Below, piece by piece: positions 57,227-64,000 of a stretch of DNA of 64,000 nucleotides (its first letter is position 1; the number at the start of each line of letters is the position of its first letter). Origin of the DNA: Streptomyces sp. P9-A2 (GTDB lineage Bacteria > Actinomycetota > Actinomycetes > Streptomycetales > Streptomycetaceae). Both the position numbers and the translations under genes were made by a program. The notes below the pieces were generated by a model, which was not told where the DNA came from, did not search any database, and saw only the letters and a program-made list of their open reading frames with translations. The stretch is taken from positions 38,338 to 102,337 of the forward strand of contig NZ_JAZIFX010000002.1 in assembly GCF_036634175.1 (NCBI RefSeq), written 5' to 3'.

Positions 57227-57976
57227 TCACGGCATGACGTCGCCGCTGTTGGGGCCGAGAGTCTGCCCCACGTACAGGTTGCCGCCCGGATCACTGGCCA
57301 GCAGTACGGCGGTGGGGGCGACCTCCGCCGGGACCCCGAACCGGCCGAGGGGCAGTTCGGCCTGCTTGGCCTTCTTCCAGTCCGCGCTGATGCCGTCCAC
57401 CAGCGGGGTGAACACCGGGCCGGGCGCGATCGCGTTGACCAGCACGCCGCTCGGGCCCACCTCCCTGGCCAGCGCCTTGGTCAGGCCGATGACGCCGGCC
57501 TTGGCGGCCGAGTAGTGGACCAGTCCCTCGCCGCCCTTGATGCCCAGTTGACTGGCGATGTTGATGACCCGCCCGCTGCCGCGGGCGACCATGTGGGGAA
57601 CCGTCCACCGGCAGCACAGGAAGACGCTGCGGAGGTCGATCGCGATCATCTGGTCCCAGGTCTCGACGTCCATGTCGACCAGGGGCACCTCGGTCAGGAT
57701 CCCCGCGGAGTTGACCAGGATGTCGGGCACGCCCAGTGCGGACACGCAACTCTCCACCATCTGGCGGGTCTGCTCCGCGTTGGCCACATCGACGACCGCG
57801 GTGGCCACCTCCGTGCCCTGTGCCGTGTAGCGCTCGGCCAGGGCGGTGAGCCGGTCGGCGTCGCGGTCGGCCAGGAAGAGCCGCGCGCCCTCGGCCGCGT
57901 ACGCGTCGGCGATCGCCGACCCGATGCCGCTCGCCGCGCCCGTCACCAGCGCGACCTGTTGTTGGAGGACTCCCAT
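57227..57976 (-). CDS. SDR-family oxidoreductase
   Basis: 249 residues from ATG 57976 (AAAGG nine bases upstream). Classical short-chain dehydrogenase: TGAASGIG cofactor motif, LVNSAG, IASQLG and catalytic YSAAK, ending in GGNLYVGQTLGPNSG. ADRDA after the second strand suggests NAD(H) preference. The frame is open upstream through repetitive Ala/Arg codons, but those lie in a minisatellite and were excluded. Likely oxidises a hydroxyl intermediate in the catabolic pathway of this cluster. Confidence 0.88.
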   Translation of the reverse strand: MGVLQQQVALVTGAASGIGSAIADAYAAEGARLFLADRDADRLTALAERYTAQGTEVATAVVDVANAEQTRQMVESCVSALGVPDILVNSAGILTEVPLVDMDVETWDQMIAIDLRSVFLCCRWTVPHMVARGSGRVINIASQLGIKGGEGLVHYSAAKAGVIGLTKALAREVGPSGVLVNAIAPGPVFTPLVDGISADWKKAKQAELPLGRFGVPAEVAPTAVLLASDPGGNLYVGQTLGPNSGDVMP

Positions 57977-58052
57977 GCCGTTCGCCTTTCTCGCCGCGGC
58001 GCTGTCCGCTGCCGCTCTGTTCACTGCTGCCTGATGTGCTGCCGGTCGGTCT

Positions 58053-58097
58053 TTCGCCGCTCGGTTCTTCGCCGCTCGGATTGTCGCCGCTCGGTCA
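58053..58097. repeat. three 15-bp tandem repeats
   Basis: Three imperfect copies of a unit like TTCGCCGCTCGGTTC lie in the spacer between the two SDR genes, overlapping the second SDR stop by 3 bp. In frame they encode the spurious Ala/Arg-rich extension upstream of the first SDR. Confidence 0.7.
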
Positions 58098-58898
58098 CTC
58101 CGGCCATCGGACCGTGAGGCCACCGTCCACGATCAGCTCCTGGCCGGTGATGTACGCGGCGTCGTCGCTGGTGAGGAAGCGGATCGCACGGGCCACCTCG
58201 TCGGCGTGGCCCACCCGGCCCGCCGGGATGCTCCGGCCGGCCCGCTCCAGCCCGGCCGGGCCCAGGGAGTTGGTCTCATCGAGCGACTGCGGGGTCTCGA
58301 TCAGTCCGGGGATGACGGTGTTGACCCGGATGCCGCGCGGGGCGAGTTCGGTCGCGAGCGACCGGCACAGCCCCAGCACCCCGCTCTTGGCGGCGGCGTA
58401 GTGGGCGTGGTCGTCCCAGCCGTACACCCCGCCGGCGATGGAGGAGACCGCCACCATGGAGCCGGGGCCGGACATCACGGCGGCGGCCGAGCGGAAGGTG
58501 CGCAGTACGCCGGTCAGATCGACCGAGAGCATGTCGTTCCAGGCGTCGTCGTCGAGCTGTGCCAGGGCGGCCCGGCGCAGCACACCGGCCCCGGCGACGG
58601 CGATGTCCAGCCGTCCGTACGTCTCGACGGCCGCCCGGGCGAGGGCGTCGACCTGCCCGCTGTCCCGGACGTCGACCGCGACCGCGGTGCAGCGGCCACC
58701 GGCGGCCTCGACCAGCCGGACCGTCTCGTCGGCGCTGTGCGGGTCCTTGGGGTAGAAGCCGACGACGCTGTCGGCCCCGGCACGGGCGTACGCCACGGCC
58801 AGAGCGCGGCCGATGCCGCTCGCGCCGCCGGTGATGACGGCGACCTTGCCGGCCAGCCCGTCGTCGCGAACCGGTGTGGTGGGTTCGTTGGAAGACAT
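58095..58898 (-). CDS. SDR-family oxidoreductase (second)
   Basis: 267 residues from ATG 58898. TGGASGIG cofactor motif, AGAGVL, SSIAGGVYG and catalytic YAAAK, with the usual C-terminal ITGQELIVDGGLTVRWP. GFYPKD after the second strand lacks the Asp of NAD-specific enzymes, so NADP is possible. It differs clearly from the neighbouring SDR; the two may catalyse successive oxidation and reduction steps. It lies downstream of the transporter gene, with a hairpin between. Confidence 0.88.
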   Translation of the reverse strand: MSSNEPTTPVRDDGLAGKVAVITGGASGIGRALAVAYARAGADSVVGFYPKDPHSADETVRLVEAAGGRCTAVAVDVRDSGQVDALARAAVETYGRLDIAVAGAGVLRRAALAQLDDDAWNDMLSVDLTGVLRTFRSAAAVMSGPGSMVAVSSIAGGVYGWDDHAHYAAAKSGVLGLCRSLATELAPRGIRVNTVIPGLIETPQSLDETNSLGPAGLERAGRSIPAGRVGHADEVARAIRFLTSDDAAYITGQELIVDGGLTVRWPE

Positions 58899-58917
58899 GT
58901 CCTGCCTTTCATGGGCT

Positions 58918-58952
58918 ACCCGGCGCGTGGCGGGGCACGCCACGCGCCGGGT
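58918..58952. terminator. 15-bp perfect hairpin between MFS and SDR genes
   Basis: ACCCGGCGCGTGGCG pairs perfectly with CGCCACGCGCCGGGT around the loop GGGCA. It lies in the 73-bp gap between the MFS stop and the SDR start, so it may end the upstream transcript or set a lower level of downstream expression. Confidence 0.7.
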
Positions 58953-58971
58953 AGGAGAGGGGAGGGACGGC

Positions 58972-60360
58972 TCAGTGTGCCGCGGCCAGGGGTGCGGGCT
59001 CGTCGTCCTCGTCCTGGCTGACCTTGTGGGCGCCGAGCATCAGCACGCCGGAGATGAACATCCCCAGGGCGCCCGCGACGAACGCGGCGGTGGTGGCGTT
59101 CGCACCGAGGCCGATGATCGCGCTGAGCAGCGCCGAGCCGACGATCGCGCCCACCGGTCCCATCACGTGGGCGGTGTTGGAGCCGATGCCCCGGACCCGG
59201 GCCGGGAACGACTCACCCATGTAGAACACCATGGCGGAGTACGGGCCGAGGAGGAAGAAGAGCCCCAGGGCGTACATCGGGATGACGTACGCGGCGCTGT
59301 CCGGACCGAAGAGCATCGCCGTCATCACGACGCCGCCGATGGTCCAGCCGACGATGATGGTCGTCCGCCGGCCGATCCGGTCACCGAGGTACCCGTGGAA
59401 GAGGTAGCCGAGGAAGCCGGCCATGTTGGCCAGGATCAGCACGACCAGCGCGCTGGAGAACGAGACGCCCTTGCCGTCGGTGAGGATGGTGGTGCCCAGC
59501 ACCGAGAAGACCTGGATGCCCATCCAGTTGAACAGCCACGCTCCGGACAGGCACAGGGTGTGCCGACGCAGGTCCGGGGCGAAGAGCTGGCGCAGACCGG
59601 ACTCGTTGTCCCGGCTGATGTCGAGGTCGTACAGCTTTGCCAGCTGGGCCGCCTCGGCGTCGCGTCCGTCCTTGCGCAGTTCCCGCGTCCGCTTGAGGGC
59701 GACGAAGGAGGGCGACTCACGGAGCCTGGACCCGGCGATGAGGATGACGATGACCGGGAAGGTGGCGAGGAGGAAGATCCAGCGCCAGCTCATGACCGGC
59801 AGCAGCACGGCGGCGAACGCCGCCGCCAGAAGGGCGCCGACCGGCCAGCCGCTCTGCACGAGGCTGAACATGAAGCCGCGTCGCCGGCTCTTGCCGTACA
59901 TCTCGTTGAGGTAGACGCCGTTGACGACCTCCTCGGAGTAGCCGAGGCCGGAGATGGCCCGGACTCCGATCAGCGAGGCGGCGCCGCCGACCAGCGCGGT
60001 GAGGCCGGAGGAGAGCGCCGCGCCCGCCGTGGTGACGATCAGGCTCGGCTTGCGGCCCCAGCGGTCCAGCATCGGACCGACCAACAGCGAGACGACGAAG
60101 GTGCCGACGGTCACGCCGGTCGCGATCGCCGTGGCCTGCCCGGTGGTCCAGCCGAACGTCTCCGATATCTTCGGCAGCAGGGTGCCGAAGAGCACGAAGT
60201 CGTAGACGGAGAAGACCCAGGCCAGGAAACAGACCACGGTGGTGGTCGTGATGGTGCGCCGGCTGAGGGTCGGGGGGCCCTTGAGGAGGACCTCGTCCGA
60301 GGGCGCTCCGCTGCGCGGCCACTCGTTCTCGTGGGCTATGTCCTGCTGCACGGTGGTCAT
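58972..60360 (-). CDS. MFS transporter
   Basis: 462 residues with about twelve membrane helices. Motif [14 protein letters not shown] follows helix 2, and its counterpart DRIGRRT occurs in the second half. The central cytoplasmic loop carries [16 protein letters not shown]. The pattern fits the metabolite:H+ symporter / sugar-porter-like branch, so uptake of an organic acid or similar substrate is likely. ATG 60360 overlaps the deacetylase stop (ATGA), so the two are coupled and presumably serve the same pathway. Confidence 0.85.
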   Translation of the reverse strand: MTTVQQDIAHENEWPRSGAPSDEVLLKGPPTLSRRTITTTTVVCFLAWVFSVYDFVLFGTLLPKISETFGWTTGQATAIATGVTVGTFVVSLLVGPMLDRWGRKPSLIVTTAGAALSSGLTALVGGAASLIGVRAISGLGYSEEVVNGVYLNEMYGKSRRRGFMFSLVQSGWPVGALLAAAFAAVLLPVMSWRWIFLLATFPVIVILIAGSRLRESPSFVALKRTRELRKDGRDAEAAQLAKLYDLDISRDNESGLRQLFAPDLRRHTLCLSGAWLFNWMGIQVFSVLGTTILTDGKGVSFSSALVVLILANMAGFLGYLFHGYLGDRIGRRTTIIVGWTIGGVVMTAMLFGPDSAAYVIPMYALGLFFLLGPYSAMVFYMGESFPARVRGIGSNTAHVMGPVGAIVGSALLSAIIGLGANATTAAFVAGALGMFISGVLMLGAHKVSQDEDDEPAPLAAAH

Positions 60361-61250
60361 CTGCTGTCACCCTTCTGGCGCGGGTTGCGGGCGGCGAAGT
60401 CGTCCGCGATCTGGTCGAAGGTCACCCAGCGGACGCCTTCGTGGGAGTTGATGTGGTCGATGAGCCGCTCCAGCATCAGCAGCACCTGGGGGCGTCCGGC
60501 CACGTCGGGGTGGATGGTCATGGTGAAGGCCGCGTGGTCCATCTCCCGGTAGACCCAGTCGAACTGGTCGCGCCACATCTGCTCGATGTCACGGGGGCTG
60601 ACGAAGCCGTGACTGTTCGGGCTGGCCTTGATGAACATCATCGGAGGCAGGTCGTCGAGGTACCAGTTGGCCGGGATCTCGATCAGGTCCGTCTCCTGGC
60701 CGCGCACCAGGGGTTTCATCCAGGTCTCGGCCGGTGCGCTGTAGTCGATCTTCGTCCAGGTGTCGCCGACCCGGACGTAGTACGGCTCGAAGTCCCGGTG
60801 CATCAGCGAGTGGTCGTACTTGATGCCCCGCTCCAGCAGGAGCTCGTTGGTGACGGGACTGAACTCCCACCAGGGCGCCACATAGCCGGTCGGACGGCGG
60901 CCGGAGCGGGTTTCGATCAGCTCGATGCAGTGGTCCAGGACCGCGGCCTCCTGCTCACGGTTCATGGCGATCGGGTTCTCGTGGCTGTAGCCGTGCACGC
61001 CGATCTCGTGGCCGGCGGCGACGCAGGCGTCGAACTCCTCCGGGAAGGTCTCGACGGAGTGACCGGGCCAGAAGAACGTCTGGGTCAGGCCGCGGCGTCG
61101 GAACAGCTCCAGCAGGCGGGGCACGCCGACTTCACCCGCGAACAGGCCGCGGGAGATGTCGTCGGGCGAGTCCTCGCCTCCGTAGGAACCGAGCCAGCCG
61201 CCGACTGCGTCGACGTCCACTCCGAAGCCGACGAGAATTTCCTTGGGCAT
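60357..61250 (-). CDS. NodB-type polysaccharide deacetylase family protein
   Basis: 297 residues from ATG 61250 with AAAGGAG six bases ahead. NodB metal motif: D12/D14 in [11 protein letters not shown] and H86/H90 in [14 protein letters not shown], then YVAPWWEFS, and [12 protein letters not shown] near the end with the catalytic His. There is no signal peptide, so it is cytoplasmic, more like PuuE/allantoinase-like or N-deacylase members than cell-wall enzymes. With the neighbouring asparaginase it may remove acyl or amide groups from an imported compound. Confidence 0.85.
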   Translation of the reverse strand: MPKEILVGFGVDVDAVGGWLGSYGGEDSPDDISRGLFAGEVGVPRLLELFRRRGLTQTFFWPGHSVETFPEEFDACVAAGHEIGVHGYSHENPIAMNREQEAAVLDHCIELIETRSGRRPTGYVAPWWEFSPVTNELLLERGIKYDHSLMHRDFEPYYVRVGDTWTKIDYSAPAETWMKPLVRGQETDLIEIPANWYLDDLPPMMFIKASPNSHGFVSPRDIEQMWRDQFDWVYREMDHAAFTMTIHPDVAGRPQVLLMLERLIDHINSHEGVRWVTFDQIADDFAARNPRQKGDSR

Positions 61251-61336
61251 CGACATCTCCTTTGATGACTGTGGTGCAGGTGGTGTGGATGTGTCAGTAA
61301 GTTGGTGTGGGGCGGGCGGTGGGTGGTCTGTGGTGA

Positions 61337-62338
61337 TCAGGCTCCGGAGCCGGACAGTGGGTCCTCTCCGGCGAGCCAGGCGCGGACGAGTGCCTCCGGC
61401 GACCGGCCGGGGATGGCGCTCGCGACGGCCAGCAGCAGCCGGGCCTGCCAGGGGTTGAGGTCGCCGGCGAACACGGCGCCGACCCGTTGCAGTTCGGCTC
61501 CGCCCCCCGCGTAGAGGGGGGCGACCGGACCGGAGTGCACCCGTGAGCAGATGAGCACCGGGTGGCCCGCAGCCACCGCCTCGGCGACCGCCTCGACCAG
61601 CTCCGGCCCCGCGTTGCCCGCGCCGACCGCCTCCACCACGACTCCCGCGGCGCCGGCCGCCAGGCTGGACCGGATGAACAGCCCGTCCGCACCGGGGTAG
61701 ACCGGCACCACGTCCACCCGGGGCAGCCGGGGGAGGTCGAGATCGAGGGGGAGCCGGGGACTGGGCCTCGGCTGCCACAGCGGTGTCACGAGCCGGTCCA
61801 TCACGCGGAGCGCCGGTCCGCGCCCGGGCGCGGTGAAGGCATGCGCCGACATGGTGTCGCTCTTGCGGACCCCGCGGGCAGGGAACGCGAAGCCGTCGAA
61901 GACGAGCAGGGGGCCGTGCCCGCGGGCCGCGTCGGCTGCGGCGACGGCCAGGGCGTCGCCCAAGTTGGCCGGGCCGTCGGCAGCACGGTCGTCGAACGGG
62001 CGCTGCGCACCGGTCAGCACGATCGGCCGCGGGTCGTCGAATGCCAGATCGAACAGGAAGGCGGTCTCCTCCATCGTGTCGGTGCCGTGCGTCATCACCA
62101 CTGCGTCGGCCCCCTCACGCAGGGCGCCACGCACCTCGCGGGCCAGCGCCAGCAGGTCCGCGGTGTCGAAGGCGTAGCTGCCCCGGGTGACGACGTCCCG
62201 CGCGCTCACCTCGGCGTCCGCCGGCAGTGGACCGACCGACGCGAGCAGTTCCTTCGCGAGCACGGTCGCCCGGCGGCCCTCCGCCCCGGCCCGGCTTGCA
62301 ATGGTGCCGCCGGTGGCCACGACCTGGATTCGACGCAT
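61337..62338 (-). CDS. L-asparaginase-family amidohydrolase
   Basis: 333 residues from ATG 62338. Catalytic Thr12 in [10 protein letters not shown] and the second site T86-D87 in [11 protein letters not shown], with a later Lys in [10 protein letters not shown], the full asparaginase type II set. No signal peptide, so it acts in the cytoplasm. First gene of the minus-strand operon and directly behind two LacI-type operators. The substrate may be another amide; context with a transporter and SDRs suggests a dedicated catabolic route rather than general nitrogen supply. Confidence 0.88.
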   Translation of the reverse strand: MRRIQVVATGGTIASRAGAEGRRATVLAKELLASVGPLPADAEVSARDVVTRGSYAFDTADLLALAREVRGALREGADAVVMTHGTDTMEETAFLFDLAFDDPRPIVLTGAQRPFDDRAADGPANLGDALAVAAADAARGHGPLLVFDGFAFPARGVRKSDTMSAHAFTAPGRGPALRVMDRLVTPLWQPRPSPRLPLDLDLPRLPRVDVVPVYPGADGLFIRSSLAAGAAGVVVEAVGAGNAGPELVEAVAEAVAAGHPVLICSRVHSGPVAPLYAGGGAELQRVGAVFAGDLNPWQARLLLAVASAIPGRSPEALVRAWLAGEDPLSGSGA

Positions 62339-62359
62339 GAACCCTCTCTTCGCCTCTTC

Positions 62360-62371
62360 GCAAACGATTGC
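62360..62371. promoter_or_regulatory. LacI-family operator, site 1
   Basis: GCAAACGATTGC, a near-palindrome with the central CG and flanking GCAA/TTGC typical of LacI/GalR operators. It lies 22 bp upstream of the asparaginase start, well placed to block transcription. Confidence 0.75.
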
Positions 62372-62382
62372 GGTGAGGCTAC

Positions 62383-62394
62383 GCAAACGATTGC
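62383..62394. promoter_or_regulatory. LacI-family operator, site 2
   Basis: A second identical GCAAACGATTGC, 23 bp centre to centre from site 1, roughly two helical turns, so two dimers or a tetramer could bind one face of the DNA. It also lies in the leader of the divergent regulator gene, suggesting autoregulation. Confidence 0.75.
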
Positions 62395-62556
62395 TCTTTG
62401 GTCAATGGTTGTTGGACACTCGTCTGGCCCGAGGGTCGGGAGTATGCGAGGCTCGGGAACACAACGACGGTAAACAGCTGTCGAATTCGAGCAGAACCGG
62501 CCAGGGCCCAACAGGACCCGAAAAGCCGAGCAGATTCGAGAAGAGGGGTAGCGGGA

Positions 62557-63681
62557 GTGCAACGCCAGGGAGCACGGGTGGGAACCGGTACACAGACCGG
62601 TCGTGCCCCGGTCACGCTCGCCCAGATAGCCCGGCAGGCGGGCGTCCACGTCTCCACGGTGTCACGGGCACTGAGCCTGGACGACGACGTGCGGGACGGA
62701 GTGGCCGCTGAGACCGCCACACTCATCCGAGGGCTGGCCGAGGAACTCGGCTACCAGCGGGACCCGGCCGGAGCGGCACTGCGCACCGGCCGCTCCCGGA
62801 TGCTGGGTGTGCTCGTCCCGCGACTGACCGACATCGTGCTGGCCACCATCTACGAAGGGATCGACGCTGCCGCGTCGGCCGCGGGCTATCACACCGTCGT
62901 CGCCAACACCGGCGACGACCCCGAGATGCAGCAGCGCCGGGCGGACGCGCTGCTCGCCCGGCGCGTCGACGGTCTGGTGCTCGGCGACGCCCGCTCCGAC
63001 TGTGATCTCGTGGCCGAGCTGGCCCGCCAGCGGATTCCACTGGTGCTGGTGTCACGCAGGCTGCCCGGCCGGGTGTCGGTGACCACCGACGACGCCCTCG
63101 GCGGACGGCTGGCCGCAGAGCATCTGCTGGGCCTCGGCCACCGGCGGGTCGCGGTGGTGGCCGGAGAGCCCTACGCCAGCACCGGTGTGGAGCGCACCCG
63201 GGGCTTCCTGGACGCCTTCACCGAGGCGGGCCTCCCTGTACCGAAGAGCCATGTCATCGGCTCCACCTTCGATGTGCCCGGTGGCCGCGCGGCCGCCGAC
63301 CACCTGCTGGGCCTGTGCCCGCGTCCCACGGCCGTCTTCGCGGTCAACGACTTCGCGGCGATCGGCACGATGGCGGCCGTCCGGGACGCCGGCCTCACCG
63401 TCGGCCAGGACGTGGCGGTCGTCGGCTACAACGACGTCCCGCTCGCGGCAGCCCTCCCGGTACCACTGACCTCCGTACGCTCCCCGATGTACCGGATGGG
63501 CGAAGTGGCCGCCACCACCCTGGTGAACATGCTGAACGGCAAACCGGGCCGCTCCCGCCGCCTGCGCCCCACCCTGATGGCCCGCGCCTCGACCCTCGGC
63601 GACACACCACCCGGCCCGCCGAACCAGCCGATCGGCCCGCCGAAGCCGCTGGACAACTCCTCGGACAGACCATGCCGTTGA
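62557..63681 (+). CDS. LacI-family transcriptional regulator
   Basis: 374 residues from GTG 62557 with GAGGGG eight bases upstream. N-terminal HTH VTLAQIARQAGVHVSTVSRA (about 19-38) and hinge helix, then a periplasmic-binding-protein-like effector domain (MLGVLVPRLTDIVLATIYEG, VAVVGYNDVPLAA) and a Pro-rich C-terminal tail. It is divergent from the asparaginase operon, with two operator-like sites in between, and is very likely its repressor. The inducer is probably the pathway substrate or an intermediate. Confidence 0.88.
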   Translation: MQRQGARVGTGTQTGRAPVTLAQIARQAGVHVSTVSRALSLDDDVRDGVAAETATLIRGLAEELGYQRDPAGAALRTGRSRMLGVLVPRLTDIVLATIYEGIDAAASAAGYHTVVANTGDDPEMQQRRADALLARRVDGLVLGDARSDCDLVAELARQRIPLVLVSRRLPGRVSVTTDDALGGRLAAEHLLGLGHRRVAVVAGEPYASTGVERTRGFLDAFTEAGLPVPKSHVIGSTFDVPGGRAAADHLLGLCPRPTAVFAVNDFAAIGTMAAVRDAGLTVGQDVAVVGYNDVPLAAALPVPLTSVRSPMYRMGEVAATTLVNMLNGKPGRSRRLRPTLMARASTLGDTPPGPPNQPIGPPKPLDNSSDRPCR

Positions 63682-64000
63682 AGTGAGCCGGGCGTCCGCC
63701 CCGCGCACGGAAGTGATCCTCCGTCCTTGCTGCCGGGAGCCTGCCCCGAGAAGGAGTCGGGTTCTGTCGGGCCCACCGTGTGGCGCTGCCGGTCAGCCGC
63801 TGCCTCGTCGTCGAAACAGGGCGCCTGGTCCCGCCCGAAGCCGAAGGCACTGGTCCCTTGACGGCGAAGCACCCGTTCGGCGACGAGGCCGGCCAGAAGG
63901 GAAGTCCCGCCTGTACCGCACCGCCCCGCACACCGAGCGGACCCCGGCGACGGCCGGGGCGGCACGGGCACGTCGCCGACCCACACACGGCTGAACCGCC
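63682..64000. other. end of window, no gene recognised
   Basis: High-GC sequence with short Arg/Pro-rich open frames on both strands and no ribosome site or recognisable protein. It is downstream of the LacI gene. No terminator hairpin stood out. Confidence 0.35.

Noticed and set aside
57977..58123. 49-residue N-terminal extension of the first SDR
   Set aside because: Encoded by tandem repeats, Ala/Arg-rich, and the SDR Rossmann motif starts normally after ATG 57976, which has a ribosome site.
1..64000. CRISPR arrays, tRNA and rRNA genes
   Set aside because: No regularly spaced repeats, cloverleaf-like segments or rRNA-like sequence were noticed; a covariance-model search would be needed to exclude small RNAs.

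Overview
The window is high-GC DNA with strong third-position GC bias, GTG/TTG starts and typical actinomycete protein families, and it reads as a Streptomyces (or close relative) accessory region. A truncated telomere-associated protein (Tap) gene at about 40 kb suggests a linear replicon, either a chromosome arm or a linear plasmid. No rRNA, tRNA or CRISPR array was recognised.

Region 1 (0-28.5 kb) is a defence-rich island. It opens with the end of a transposition-type AAA+ ATPase. Next comes an apparently intact, translationally coupled three-gene pPIWI-RE cassette (2236-9475: REase-like protein, DinG-like Fe-S helicase, PIWI/RNase H protein). After it lie a conserved acidic gene, a broken UvrD-like helicase, a 1100-residue alpha-helical protein, and an HNH nuclease fused to a STAND-type NTPase whose 3' end is cut by an IS3-family element. 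A 5'-truncated DEAH helicase with helicase-associated repeats follows. The last member is a Hachiman-like pair (hamA nuclease, hamB Ski2-like helicase with a C-terminal HIRAN domain), in which hamB carries one frameshift.

Region 2 (28.7-41.1 kb) is an insertion-sequence zone. An IS256-family element with long inverted repeats carries an apparent passenger gene and is itself split by an ISAzo13-family element; the IS256 reading frame is restored exactly if that insertion is removed. Next are an IS3 fragment, an IS5-type transposase beside a coiled-coil gene within a pair of inverted repeats, several small conserved genes, a Tap fragment and an IS6-family element.

Region 3 (41.2-56.5 kb) lies between two IS6-family copies in the same orientation. 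It holds a secreted lysyl-oxidase-like protein, a small biosynthetic-looking cluster (glycosyltransferase-like protein, alpha/beta hydrolase, and a carrier-protein/aryl-AMP ligase fusion), an isochorismatase-type hydrolase, and several IS elements (IS5, IS3, IS4 and an integrase-core type), some nested or with visible target duplications.

Region 4 (56.6-63.7 kb) looks intact and catabolic: L-asparaginase, NodB-type deacetylase, MFS transporter and two SDR oxidoreductases on the minus strand, diverging from a LacI-family regulator. Two near-palindromic LacI-type operators lie just upstream of the asparaginase gene. The genes plausibly import and degrade an N-acylated or amide-bearing substrate under LacI control.
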